A DNA stretch of 10,748 bases from contig JASFIT010000123.1 of NCBI GenBank assembly GCA_050122535.1, positions 1 to 10,748 on the forward strand, written 5' to 3'. Below the pieces are notes generated by a model that ran no database searches, had not been told where the DNA came from, and was given only the letters and a program-made list of their open reading frames with translations. Shown here piece by piece: positions 1 through 7,169 of this stretch. Position numbers and translations under genes: made by a program. The stretch comes from JASFEQ01 sp050122535. Lineage in GTDB: Bacteria; Desulfobacterota; DSM-4660; Desulfatiglandales; HGW-15. Numbering within the stretch: the stretch's first letter is position 1; each line of letters opens with the position of its first letter.

Positions 1-609
1 GATCTCGGTCTCAAGGGATGGAAGACCCATTCCAATTATGGCGAAAACTATCTTGATGACAAAAAGTATTGGCCTATCTTCGAGCGGGCTGAAAAACTTG
101 ATGTACCCGTCTACCTTCATCCATCCTACCCCTCCATCCCTCAGCTAAAAACTCCTTACGGATGGGCCCTTTCAGGAGCCCCCTTTGGGTTCGGTATTGA
201 AACGGCTATGAGCATGATGCGTCTTGTGCTGAGTGGTATTTTTGATAAACATCCAAACCTAAAGGTTATACTCGGCCATCTCGGAGAAGCCCTGCCTTTC
301 CTGCTTTCGCGAATGGATTATCCCTATGTCATCCCATGGTTTGACAAGACAACCATACCGCCCCTTGAAAGGAAGCCCAGCGACTACATCAAAGAAAATG
401 TTTTCGTAACGACCAGTGGAATGTACTATGAACCGGCGTTTATGTGCACATACGAGGCAATGGGGATAGAGAGAATCCTGCTTGGTACAGACTATCCCTA
501 CGAAGATCCAAAGGAATGTATGCGGTTTCTGGAGGGATTATCCCTGTCACAGGAGCAAAAGGGGAAGATCTACTCCCAGAATGCAAGGCAAGTAGGCGTT
601 GCGGGGTAA
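1..609 (+). CDS. Amidohydrolase (ACMSD-type decarboxylase/hydrolase), 5'-truncated by the window edge
   Basis: The frame is open from base 1, so this is the last 202 residues of a longer protein; the ATG at 208 is internal. The sequence matches the amidohydrolase-2 (ACMSD) family of metal-dependent TIM-barrel enzymes, which includes gamma-resorcylate, 2,3-dihydroxybenzoate and 5-carboxyvanillate decarboxylases. Counting from base 1, the visible metal or active-site residues are His40 in VYLHPSYPS, His93 in VILGHLGEALP and Asp164 in LLGTDYPYED. The segment FDKHPNLKVILGHLGE is typical of the family. The N-terminal HxH or ExH metal motif lies outside the window. The stop TAA is followed by a 139-base gap before a transporter gene. 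With corrinoid demethylation and aldehyde oxidation genes nearby, a ring decarboxylase or ring-cleavage hydrolase role is plausible, but the substrate cannot be read from the sequence. Confidence 0.88.
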   Translation, partial: DLGLKGWKTHSNYGENYLDDKKYWPIFERAEKLDVPVYLHPSYPSIPQLKTPYGWALSGAPFGFGIETAMSMMRLVLSGIFDKHPNLKVILGHLGEALPFLLSRMDYPYVIPWFDKTTIPPLERKPSDYIKENVFVTTSGMYYEPAFMCTYEAMGIERILLGTDYPYEDPKECMRFLEGLSLSQEQKGKIYSQNARQVGVAG

Positions 610-656
610 TGTTTCCAAGAATAGAAGGATGGAAAGTGTGAACTATAGATCAATCA

Positions 657-673
657 ACCTAACTTCACTAGGT
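657..673. repeat. Short inverted repeat in the TRAP operon leader
   Basis: ACCTA and TAGGT (5-base arms, 7-base spacer) lie about 75 bases upstream of the TAXI gene start. The geometry would suit a small operator half-site pair, but arms this short occur by chance. No convincing -35/-10 pair was recognised in the 610-748 gap, which otherwise holds only the strong Shine-Dalgarno at 731-738. Confidence 0.15.
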
Positions 674-748
674 CAAAGCGTAAACGTAAACCATGGTTTT
701 ATTTCAAGGAGATTAAAGGAAAATATCTAGAAAGGAGGAATTTAACAA

Positions 749-1786
749 ATGAAAAGACAATTCATTATTGGCGGATTGGTGTTGTTGTTAGCTTTTAGCA
801 TGGTAGGTGTGGCTTCTGCACCCGTTGTTGCCGAGAAATTGCCAAGAGTGCTTAACCTGGGCACAATGCCTCCGGGGATGATTGTCAATGCGCAAGCCGT
901 GGGCATAGCTGACATATGCAGCAAGAACACACCCATAAGAATTAAGGTTATGCCTTCGACAAACGAGATGGTGTGGGTCCCCATGACCGTAACTGGCGAA
1001 ATTGACATTGGCGTGGCCAGCGCGCTACCCGCGCGGCAGGCATATCTGGGGTCATTTGTGTTTAAGGGTATAGCCAAAAAAGCAGGAGTCAAGAGTTTCC
1101 CTCTCCGCATCATTGCAGGTGGATCACCTCTGCGTGTGAACTTTGTTGTTCGTGGCAATGATCGAGCACAGAAGATACCCGACCTAAAGGGGAGAAGAGT
1201 AGTCAGCTTTCGTGAGGGGACGCATTTTGACCTTTATACCAAAGCTCGACTGGCTAACGGGGGGCTAACTCTCGCAGATGTAAAACAGGTCCCTGCTCCG
1301 AATCCCATAGAATCCGCCCGAGCAGTCATGGAGGGTCGCGCCGATGCAGGGGATCTGGCCGTGGGCGCACCTATTGCCACAGAAGCGGTAGCCAAGGTAA
1401 AGGCACGCTGGCTCCCCATGGACCCATCGCCTGATGCAGTGAAGAGAATGAAGGAGTATGTTGAAGTGGCTTATGTAAAAGAAGTGCCTGGTGGCGTACA
1501 CATAGGGGTACCAAAGTCGCAGTATTTGATGCACATGGACGTTATCTTCGTGGCCCGTGAGGATATTAGTGAAGCCGCTGTCTATGCGTTGACCAAGGCC
1601 TTATGGGAACACAACTCTGAATTGGTAAAAAAGCCGGGATTATTTGAGTGGACTAAAGACAAATTTCTAACAAAAGAACCGCAGCTCCCCTACCATCCCG
1701 GCGCCATAAAATTTTACAAAGAAACGGGGCTCTGGACGAAAGACATGGAGGGATTCCAAAAAGCAGTTTTGGCCGAGAAGCCGTAG
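749..1786 (+). CDS. TAXI family TRAP transporter solute-binding protein
   Basis: This 345-residue protein is the periplasmic receptor of a tripartite ATP-independent periplasmic (TRAP) transporter of the TAXI class. It captures an organic-acid-type ligand and hands it to the membrane permease. The start is fixed by a strong Shine-Dalgarno (AAAGGAGG, 731-738) ten bases before the ATG. Residues 1-24 form a signal peptide: Lys-Arg near the N terminus, a hydrophobic core GGLVLLLAFSMVGVA, and an Ala-Ser-Ala cleavage site around residue 24. The mature domain has the TAXI order: a ligand-lobe start (RVLNLGTMPPG), a DIGVAS strand near residue 88, a DLKGRRVVSFREGTHFDLYT segment and an AGDLAVGA segment. 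The length is normal for the family. The partner permease follows on the same strand after 166 bases. Aromatic or carboxylic-acid uptake is inferred from context only. Confidence 0.9.
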   Translation: MKRQFIIGGLVLLLAFSMVGVASAPVVAEKLPRVLNLGTMPPGMIVNAQAVGIADICSKNTPIRIKVMPSTNEMVWVPMTVTGEIDIGVASALPARQAYLGSFVFKGIAKKAGVKSFPLRIIAGGSPLRVNFVVRGNDRAQKIPDLKGRRVVSFREGTHFDLYTKARLANGGLTLADVKQVPAPNPIESARAVMEGRADAGDLAVGAPIATEAVAKVKARWLPMDPSPDAVKRMKEYVEVAYVKEVPGGVHIGVPKSQYLMHMDVIFVAREDISEAAVYALTKALWEHNSELVKKPGLFEWTKDKFLTKEPQLPYHPGAIKFYKETGLWTKDMEGFQKAVLAEKP

Positions 1787-1853
1787 TTGGAGTTATAGGT
1801 AAGTACTTCGGAAGGTTGGTCATAACCCCATCCTGGTGCTAGGACGACTTGAA

Positions 1854-1949
1854 ATGGCTGGAAAGGAAGACTATGAGCAACTTTCCGCTTATCTTTCGCA
1901 TGGACTCGACGAGAGTCTATACAGAATCAGTGCAGAAATGGAGGAATAA
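1854..1949 (+). CDS. Candidate 31-residue leader/small ORF between the TRAP genes
   Basis: The ATG at 1854 opens 31 codons ending at TAA 1947-1949, three bases before the GTG start of the permease. A weak AGGA (1841-1844) lies nine bases upstream. The peptide is acidic and helix-prone (MAGKEDYEQLSAYLSHG, then DESLYRISAEMEE). The same frame is open back to 1803, so a longer product with a non-ATG start cannot be excluded. The permease Shine-Dalgarno (1940-1944) lies inside the last codons, an arrangement typical of translational coupling. I do not recognise the peptide. It could instead be a fossil of a longer gene or a chance frame in a 166-base gap. Confidence 0.3.
   Translation: MAGKEDYEQLSAYLSHGLDESLYRISAEMEE
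1940..1944 (+). promoter_or_regulatory. Shine-Dalgarno fixing the GTG start of the TRAP permease
   Basis: GGAGG lies eight bases before GTG 1953. No ATG lies in this frame near the N terminus of the protein, so this site supports the unusual GTG start. It overlaps the 3' end of the candidate small ORF. Confidence 0.7.
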
Positions 1950-1952
1950 GGA

Positions 1953-3851
1953 GTGCCCCGCACCAGGAGACATGGCGGTCTTCTAGGCATTGCAGAGAGA
2001 ATTCTACTCATAAGCATCCCTATTATAGGCAGTATTTTTATACTGTATATTCCCCAACGTTTAGGAATACGTGTTTGGGTTGAACAGTACCTTGCCATAT
2101 TCTTGGGATTAACGCTCTTTACCGCTTTCCTCACGACACCTGCAACCCGATTGGCACCCACTAAAAAGTTGCCCTGGTATGATGCTGTCTTGTGCATTCT
2201 TACTGTTGCGGTCAGTGGGTATGTGACCATTAATTGGCCCGACATCGTAGATACAGGAGGGATTATTACGGGAGCGAGGGTCGCACTGGGGATTACATCC
2301 ATAGGCCTTTTGCTGGAGGCCACCCGGCGGTTTTTTGGATGGACACTAGTGGTGTTGGTCATCATCTTTATCCTCTATGCGCTTCTTACTCACCTCTTCC
2401 CCGGCCCCCTGTATGGTAGGTCAATTCCATGGCGTCGGTTATGCGTAGGCCTTTTCTTGGACAAGAGTGCTCTGTTTGGAATTACACTCAAGGTCGCAGC
2501 CACGGTTGTTCTCGCATTTGTCGTCTTCGGCCAATTGCTTTTTGCCACGGGGGGAGGGAAGGGCATTATCGACCTTACGCTCACCGTGTTTGGAAAGATG
2601 AAAGGGGGAGCAGCCAAGGTCCCTGTCGTGGCGAGCGGTGCATTCGGTTCTCTCTCAGGCATTGCTGTAGCTAATGTCTATGCGACGGGACAGCTAACGA
2701 TCCCTTTAATGAAAAGGTATAAGATTGAACCCCATGTTGCGGGAGCCATAGAGGCCGTAGCTTCCACAGGGGGGCTCATACTGCCCCCAGTTATGGGCGT
2801 GGTCGCATTCATCATGGCAACCTTCTTGAACATAACCTATGCTGAGGTCTGCATTGCAGCTGCCCTGCCTGCCATTCTCTACTACCTTGCCTTGTACATT
2901 CAGGTGGATAGGTTTGTGGCGAGGCAAGGCTATGCCAGGTTGCCCGCGGAAGAGAGGCCGTCCATAAAGATTAGCGAGTGCTGGATCTTCATTCTGCCCA
3001 TCGGTGTCCTGATCTACACCTTGTTTTTCATGGGATTAGAGGCGGAGGCATGCGCATTATATGCGGCAGGAACTGTTGTTGTGGTTAGCCTGTTTAGAAA
3101 GCAAAATCGTCTTACATTCCGTAAATTCGCACTCGCCCTAGAGGCTTCGGGACAGGGAATCTTGGAGATAAGTGTCGTTTGCGGTATAGCCGGTTTCATC
3201 ATCGGTGTGGTCATGTTCACCGGCTTAGGTTTTTCTTTGACACAGGTGCTTGTGGAATTATGTCGGGGCAATCTCTTCCTGCTCCTGATTTTTGCAGCTT
3301 TTATGTGCATTATACTTGGCATGGGGATGCCCATTGTCACTGTCTACATCATAACAGCCATAATAGTGGCTCCGGTCCTGTCTAGTCTTGGTGTATCAGA
3401 CTTGGTAGCTCACATGTTTGTTTACTATTGGGGCATGCTCTCTTTCTTAACGCCGCCGATCATGTTGTCTGTTTTCGCTGCATCTACGCTTGCCCAGGCG
3501 AACCATTGGGCCACTGCAAGGCTAGGCATGCGCCTGGGTATAGCTGCTTACATCGTTCCCTTTGCCTTTGTCTATAATCCTGCTTTGCTGGCAGAGGGCT
3601 CACCCCTGAAGATTGTCATTACTGCTCTCACCGCTGTCCTAGGAATTGGAATGGTAGCCATAGGACTCGAAGGCTACATTCTGGGAAATTTGAAGTGGAC
3701 CCAGAGAATCTTGCTGGTGATAGGAGGACTGGCTTTCCTGGTGCCCAGCGGAATAGCCACATTTGCTGGGCTCGGCTTAGCAGTACTTCTGCTTTGCTGG
3801 GAATGGACAAGGTTCAAGCGTTCACGCGGATTGCAAAATGCGGAAGGTTGA
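1953..3851 (+). CDS. TRAP transporter fused permease (DctQ-DctM type, TAXI class)
   Basis: This 632-residue polytopic membrane protein is the permease of the TRAP system, driving solute import with an ion gradient. TAXI systems usually carry the small (4-TM) and large (12-TM) subunits fused, and this length and hydropathy fit. The N-terminal helices (about 15-145) form the DctQ-like part. The DctM-like part follows and shows the family signatures EAVASTGG (267-274) with PPVMG (278-282), the repeat-related GMGMP (456-460), and FLTPPIML (498-505). The last part (about 550-616) adds hydrophobic helices, and the protein ends in a charged cytoplasmic tail. The start is GTG, supported by GGAGG at 1940-1944. 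The gene lies 166 bases after the binding-protein gene, more than usual for such pairs. It is very probably co-transcribed with it. Confidence 0.92.
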   Translation: MPRTRRHGGLLGIAERILLISIPIIGSIFILYIPQRLGIRVWVEQYLAIFLGLTLFTAFLTTPATRLAPTKKLPWYDAVLCILTVAVSGYVTINWPDIVDTGGIITGARVALGITSIGLLLEATRRFFGWTLVVLVIIFILYALLTHLFPGPLYGRSIPWRRLCVGLFLDKSALFGITLKVAATVVLAFVVFGQLLFATGGGKGIIDLTLTVFGKMKGGAAKVPVVASGAFGSLSGIAVANVYATGQLTIPLMKRYKIEPHVAGAIEAVASTGGLILPPVMGVVAFIMATFLNITYAEVCIAAALPAILYYLALYIQVDRFVARQGYARLPAEERPSIKISECWIFILPIGVLIYTLFFMGLEAEACALYAAGTVVVVSLFRKQNRLTFRKFALALEASGQGILEISVVCGIAGFIIGVVMFTGLGFSLTQVLVELCRGNLFLLLIFAAFMCIILGMGMPIVTVYIITAIIVAPVLSSLGVSDLVAHMFVYYWGMLSFLTPPIMLSVFAASTLAQANHWATARLGMRLGIAAYIVPFAFVYNPALLAEGSPLKIVITALTAVLGIGMVAIGLEGYILGNLKWTQRILLVIGGLAFLVPSGIATFAGLGLAVLLLCWEWTRFKRSRGLQNAEG

Positions 3852-3876
3852 ACACAATCTGCCTTCACTTTCTGTT

Positions 3877-3902
3877 CCAAGTTTGACCTCCTCGCTACTT
3901 GG
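3877..3902. repeat. Inverted repeat downstream of the TRAP permease gene
   Basis: CCAAGT (3877-3882) and ACTTGG (3897-3902) flank a 14-base spacer that contains TTGACC. A hairpin here could end the TRAP transcript, but there is no T-run directly after it. Alternatively TTGACC is a -35-like element, but no good -10 follows at the right distance. Confidence 0.2.
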
Positions 3903-3977
3903 CTGCCAGGACGAATGGGTTTTTAGGCAAGAAAAGATAACAATCCCTTTTTTACTATATGAGAGGAAGGAAGAAAC

Positions 3978-3994
3978 TCTAGTGACTGACTAGA
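3978..3994. repeat. Operator-like palindrome upstream of the corrinoid protein gene
   Basis: TCTAGT and ACTAGA form perfect 6-base arms around GACTG, about 30 bases before the corrinoid protein start. The symmetry and position would suit a dimeric repressor site or a small leader hairpin. No cobalamin-riboswitch B12 box was found in the 172-base gap 3852-4023. Confidence 0.25.
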
Positions 3995-4012
3995 AAACCT
4001 TGCGGCTATTTG

Positions 4013-4018
4013 AGGAGG
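4013..4018 (+). promoter_or_regulatory. Shine-Dalgarno deciding the ATG 4024 start
   Basis: AGGAGG stands five bases before ATG 4024. The frame could also be opened by TTG at 4000, but that codon has no comparable site, and the eight extra residues (MRLFEEEE) are just the translated Shine-Dalgarno region. Confidence 0.8.
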
Positions 4019-4023
4019 AAGAG

Positions 4024-4656
4024 ATGTCCAAAAAATTGGTAGAAGCCATAGTCAACATGAAGGAACAAGAAGCCGTCCAAATGGCTAAAGATCTCATCGA
4101 CGGGGGAGAAGACCCCTTTAAAGTCTTAGGGGCCTGCAACCAGGCCATGGATACGGTGGGAAAACGGTTTGAGGAGGGCGCATATTTTCTGCCCGAATTA
4201 ATCCTGGCAGGAGAAATGCTGAAGAAGATATCAGAGATTATAAAACCCAAATTGAAAGGCGAGGTTAAGAAGGAGCGTGCGGGGAAGGTAATTATTGGCA
4301 CGGTCGAAGGGGACATACACGATATTGGTAAGGATATTGTTGTGTTCATGTTGGATGTGAATGGATTTGATGTGATGGACCTGGGCATCGATGTGCCGCC
4401 ACAGAAGTTTGTGGATGCCATCAAGGAGTTTGGGGCCCCGGTGGTGGGGCTCAGCGGATTTCTGACCCTGGTTTTCGATACCATGAAAGAGACAGTGGAT
4501 GCCATCTCCGAAGCCGGGCTGAGGGATAAGGTCAAAGTCATGATTGGCGGTGGCCAGATTGATGATGAAGTCAGGGAATACACCGGTGCTGATGCATACG
4601 GCCTGGATGCCATGGAAGCCCTTTCTCTGGCCAAGGGTTGGATTGGAGGTGGATAA
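4024..4656 (+). CDS. Corrinoid (B12-binding) methyltransferase partner protein
   Basis: This 210-residue protein shuttles a methyl group on the cobalt of a bound corrinoid between two methyltransferases, as MtvC, MtaC and MtbC do. Residues 1-85 form the helical cap domain (KRFEEGAYFLPELILAGEMLK is characteristic). Residues 86-210 form the Rossmann-like B12 domain. The signature DxHxxG is present as D97, H99 and G102 (GDIHDIGKDIV), and His99 would be the lower cobalt ligand. The second and third corrinoid-loop motifs are LSGFLT (143-148, with Ser144) and GGG (175-177). Length and domain order are normal for stand-alone corrinoid proteins. The next gene, a UroD-fold methyltransferase, starts one base after the stop and uses a Shine-Dalgarno inside this gene's last codons. 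That strongly suggests a stoichiometric pair. Which methyl donor is used cannot be read from this protein. Confidence 0.93.
   Translation: MSKKLVEAIVNMKEQEAVQMAKDLIDGGEDPFKVLGACNQAMDTVGKRFEEGAYFLPELILAGEMLKKISEIIKPKLKGEVKKERAGKVIIGTVEGDIHDIGKDIVVFMLDVNGFDVMDLGIDVPPQKFVDAIKEFGAPVVGLSGFLTLVFDTMKETVDAISEAGLRDKVKVMIGGGQIDDEVREYTGADAYGLDAMEALSLAKGWIGGG
4645..4650 (+). promoter_or_regulatory. Shine-Dalgarno deciding the GTG 4658 start
   Basis: GGAGGT sits in the last codons (Gly-Gly-Gly) of the corrinoid protein gene, seven bases before GTG 4658. It argues against the longer frame opened by ATG 4544, which would overlap the corrinoid gene by 113 bases. Confidence 0.75.
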
Positions 4657-4657
4657 C

Positions 4658-5914
4658 GTGGGGAAAACAGGCGAAGAACTTTACAGGGAGAGACAAAAGA
4701 GAGTTCAGGATGCGATTCAACTCAAAGTTCCGGATCGCGTTCCCATATGGTTCCAGGACGCAAGTTTCTTTCCAGCCAAATATGTGGGCATGACTTTTCA
4801 AAAAACCATGTATGACAGCGAAAAATGCTTTGCAGCGTATAGAAAGACATTCATCGATTTTGAGCCGGATTTTTATTTTAACCCCGGTCATTGCTTTCAC
4901 ACGCCGGGAAATGCGCTGGAGGCCTTGGATTGTAAGCAGGTTAAATTGCCAGGACAAGGCATACCAGTTAACCATTCATTTCAATTTGTTGAAGCGGAAT
5001 ATATGTTGGCAGAGGAGTATGACGAGTTCCTTGATGATATGACAGGCTTTACCATCACCAAGTTCTTACCCCGGGTTTACGGGACCTTAAAGCCCCTTGA
5101 GACTATTCCACCCATAGGGGCTCTCTTGCTTGGATATTTTGGGACGAGCTTGAGTGCTGGGTTTGCCGTACCGGAATTGATCAACGCAGTGCAGTCATGG
5201 TGTAACGCTGGGAAAATCGTTCAGAAACATGAGGCCATAGCCGACGCATTTGTTGAGGAAATGAAAGCCTTGGGTTTCCCATTGGCCTGTGGTGCCATTA
5301 CACTGGCTCCATTTGACCTGATTGGTGACATGCTTAGGGGTTTGCGCGGCGTACTCCTAGACATGTACCGGTGTCCGGATAAGCTTCTTGCAGCCATTGA
5401 CAAGGTGACACCGTTGATGATTGGAGGGGCCCTGGAACAAGCAGAGACAAGCGGGTGCCCAGGTGTGTTTATCCCGCTTCACAAGGGATCTGATGGTTTC
5501 ATGTCCCTGGAACATTTTGAAACCTTTTATTGGCCCAGTTTAAAAAAGCTCATTCTGGTCCTCATAGAGGAGGGATTGACGCCTTGCCCGTTTTTTGAGG
5601 GTATTTATACCGACCGTTTGGAGTATCTGGCTGATTTACCGAAAGGGAAGATTCTCGGATTTTTCGATAGAACGGATATTTACAAGGCCAAGGAAATCAT
5701 TGGTGACACCATGTGTATGTCAGGGTTTATGCCACTCTCCGTATTGCAGACAGGGACGCCCCAGAAAGTGAAGGAAAGGGCCAAAGAACTGATTGATGTG
5801 GTGGGTAAGAACGGCGGCTACATCATGGGACCCAGAAGTGCCATGGATGAGGCAAACCCCGAACTGGTGAAGGAATGGTTTGCGTTTACTAAGGAATATG
5901 GCCGATACCAATAA
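4658..5914 (+). CDS. UroD-fold corrinoid methyltransferase (uroporphyrinogen decarboxylase family)
   Basis: From GTG 4658 this gene encodes 418 residues of the UroD/MtaA superfamily, a TIM-barrel family. Next to a corrinoid gene its members act as zinc methyltransferases rather than in haem synthesis. Family landmarks are MSLEHFETFYWPSLKK (282-297), TPCPFFEG (308-315), GFFDRTDIYKAKEIIGDTM (334-352), CMSGFMP (353-359) and LQTGTPQKVKE (363-373). Candidate zinc ligands are Asp279 or His275, Cys310 and Cys353. From memory, the methyltransferase I of some acetogen O-demethylases uses a similarly spaced D-Cys-Cys set. The start is set by GGAGGT at 4645-4650. The likely role is methyl transfer from a methoxylated or methylated substrate to the corrinoid protein. 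A role as the second methyltransferase (corrinoid to an acceptor) remains possible. No MtrH-like tetrahydrofolate methyltransferase or reductive activator is in the window. Confidence 0.85.
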   Translation: MGKTGEELYRERQKRVQDAIQLKVPDRVPIWFQDASFFPAKYVGMTFQKTMYDSEKCFAAYRKTFIDFEPDFYFNPGHCFHTPGNALEALDCKQVKLPGQGIPVNHSFQFVEAEYMLAEEYDEFLDDMTGFTITKFLPRVYGTLKPLETIPPIGALLLGYFGTSLSAGFAVPELINAVQSWCNAGKIVQKHEAIADAFVEEMKALGFPLACGAITLAPFDLIGDMLRGLRGVLLDMYRCPDKLLAAIDKVTPLMIGGALEQAETSGCPGVFIPLHKGSDGFMSLEHFETFYWPSLKKLILVLIEEGLTPCPFFEGIYTDRLEYLADLPKGKILGFFDRTDIYKAKEIIGDTMCMSGFMPLSVLQTGTPQKVKERAKELIDVVGKNGGYIMGPRSAMDEANPELVKEWFAFTKEYGRYQ

Positions 5915-5934
5915 TTAAGAGAAAAGGGATCGGG

Positions 5935-6225
5935 TTGATCACAGTCAAAATAGGGACGATTTTAGATCTAAAAAGGATTCTCGGCCAAAGAGAGGTGGAA
6001 ATATCTGTGCCAAAGGAAAGCACCTTACAAGAGCTTCTTGTTACGATGGTAGACACCTGGGGGGATGAGTTAAGATCCCGTTTATTCGAACCCAACAGCA
6101 ATAGTCCCCTTCCACACATTCGATTAATGGTTAACGGGCAGGACATAGCTTTCCTCAATAGACTGCAAACAGTGCTTAAAGAGGGAGATGAGATACTGAT
6201 TCTACCGCCTGTAGGTGGAGGATGA
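5935..6225 (+). CDS. MoaD/ThiS-family sulfur carrier protein
   Basis: This small 96-residue protein has the beta-grasp, ubiquitin-like pattern of MoaD/ThiS: a first strand ITVKIG, a STLQELLVTM helix region, a LMVNGQDI strand, and a C terminus EGDEILILPPVGGG. The terminal Gly-Gly is the site that is adenylated and thiocarboxylated in this family. The start is TTG 5935 with AAGGGA (5924-5929) five bases upstream. No ATG or GTG start is available in frame. MoaD donates sulfur to molybdopterin, and MoaD-like genes are often found beside tungsten aldehyde oxidoreductase genes, as here. The linked role in building the oxidoreductase's pterin cofactor is therefore a good inference. The protein is slightly longer than the usual 80-90 residues. 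No MoaE or adenylating partner (MoeB/ThiF) is nearby. Confidence 0.85.
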   Translation: MITVKIGTILDLKRILGQREVEISVPKESTLQELLVTMVDTWGDELRSRLFEPNSNSPLPHIRLMVNGQDIAFLNRLQTVLKEGDEILILPPVGGG

Positions 6226-6317
6226 TAGGGATTGAAATTCTTACAAAGCAATTGGAGGCATTAAAGAACAACGTAAAACCTGCAGCAGGAATGAAAGAAG
6301 GGAAGTTATGTCTTTAG
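6222..6317 (+). CDS. Candidate 31-residue ORF overlapping its neighbours
   Basis: Its ATG overlaps the stop of the MoaD-like gene (ATGA, 6222-6225) and its TAG lies inside the first codons of the SDR gene. The peptide begins MIGIEILTKQLEALKNN and ends GMKEGKLCL. The Gly-Gly-Gly codons of the MoaD gene give an AGGTGG sequence three bases before the ATG, closer than ideal. The ATGA overlap would allow re-initiation. I do not recognise the product. It may be a real micropeptide, the truncated head of a lost gene, or chance. It bridges an 82-base gap that otherwise holds only the SDR ribosome-binding site. Confidence 0.25.
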   Translation: MIGIEILTKQLEALKNNVKPAAGMKEGKLCL

Positions 6318-7090
6318 AAAAAACGAAAATTGTCGTAACGGGAGCTTCCTCAGGCATCGGCGCTGAGACTGCGAAGACGCTCAAGACACAAGGTGCAACG
6401 GTTGTCGGCGTTGATTGCAACGAGCCGCAGGGGTATGTTGATCAATACATCAAGGCAGATCTTGCTGATCCTGTCTCAATTGAGGCCGCGGCCGAAGCAA
6501 CGCCGAGCGGAATTGATGCGCTGTGCAACATTGCTGGTTTGCCGCCCACAAAAGGCCGAGTGGCTGTACTCAAAGTCAATTTCCTGGGGCTCAGGCACTA
6601 CACCGAACAGCTTATAGACAAGCTGAACGACAACGCGTCCATTGTTAACATGGCCTCTCTTGCCGGGCATGGCTGGCCAGAGGCTGGGACGCAGATAAAG
6701 GCATTCCTAGCGTTGAGGGATTTCAATGCAGTAGAGGCATTCTGTAACGAACGCGGCATAGATGACGCGCGCTGCTACTTCTTCACAAAAGAGACGATCA
6801 TCGTATGGACCATGATGAACCGCTGGACCTGGCGGGAACGCGGAATCAGGATAAATTGCGTCAGCCCCGGCCCGGTGGAAACACCGATCCTCCCGGACTT
6901 TCTTGAAACCCTGGGCGAACGGGCCGAAGAGGACATGAGAGTCATGGATCGTCCTGGCCAACCGAAAGATATTGCGCCAGTTGTCGCCTTCCTGTGCAGC
7001 GAAGGCAGTGGGTGGATAAGGGGCGTGAATATCCCCTGTGATGGCGGTATGAGTTCACATATTCTTTGTGAAATGCACGGACATGTTTAG
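6308..7090 (+). CDS. SDR-family alcohol dehydrogenase, coniferyl-alcohol dehydrogenase-like
   Basis: This is a classical short-chain dehydrogenase/reductase of 260 residues. Visible motifs are the dinucleotide site TGASSGIG (11-18), Asp36 after the second strand (favouring NAD over NADP), NIAG (74-77), catalytic Ser117 in NMASLAG, the Tyr157-x3-Lys161 pair (CYFFTKE), and SPGPVETPI (186-194). Its layout resembles CalA-type coniferyl-alcohol dehydrogenases, from memory: GASSGIGAETA, DALCNIAG, ETPIL, and the ending NIPCDGG. The same group is also annotated as 3-alpha-hydroxysteroid dehydrogenase. AAGGG (6298-6302) lies five bases before the ATG. It would oxidise an alcohol to an aldehyde or ketone in the cytoplasm with NAD, and the aldehyde oxidoreductase encoded next could take an aldehyde product further. 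The natural substrate is inferred, not shown. Confidence 0.88.
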   Translation: MSLEKTKIVVTGASSGIGAETAKTLKTQGATVVGVDCNEPQGYVDQYIKADLADPVSIEAAAEATPSGIDALCNIAGLPPTKGRVAVLKVNFLGLRHYTEQLIDKLNDNASIVNMASLAGHGWPEAGTQIKAFLALRDFNAVEAFCNERGIDDARCYFFTKETIIVWTMMNRWTWRERGIRINCVSPGPVETPILPDFLETLGERAEEDMRVMDRPGQPKDIAPVVAFLCSEGSGWIRGVNIPCDGGMSSHILCEMHGHV

Positions 7091-7169
7091 TCCGCTGGAT
7101 AGGCAATGTAATCCGTTAATCGGGATCTAATAACGCTAACGTATTAAAAGATTAGAAAGTAGGCTTATA

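Noticed and set aside
3510..3516. GCCACTG, resembling the B12 box of cobalamin riboswitches.
   Set aside because: It lies within the coding sequence of the TRAP permease, with no surrounding riboswitch structure and too far from the corrinoid gene start.
3990..4634. 214-codon antisense frame over the corrinoid protein gene.
   Set aside because: The product is Ser/Pro/Met-rich low-complexity sequence typical of reverse-strand shadows; the + strand carries clear B12-binding motifs.
4544..4657. An upstream ATG (4544) that would lengthen the UroD-fold protein by 38 residues.
   Set aside because: It lies in a different frame inside the corrinoid gene and has no ribosome-binding site; GTG 4658 has GGAGGT at proper spacing and fits the family N terminus.
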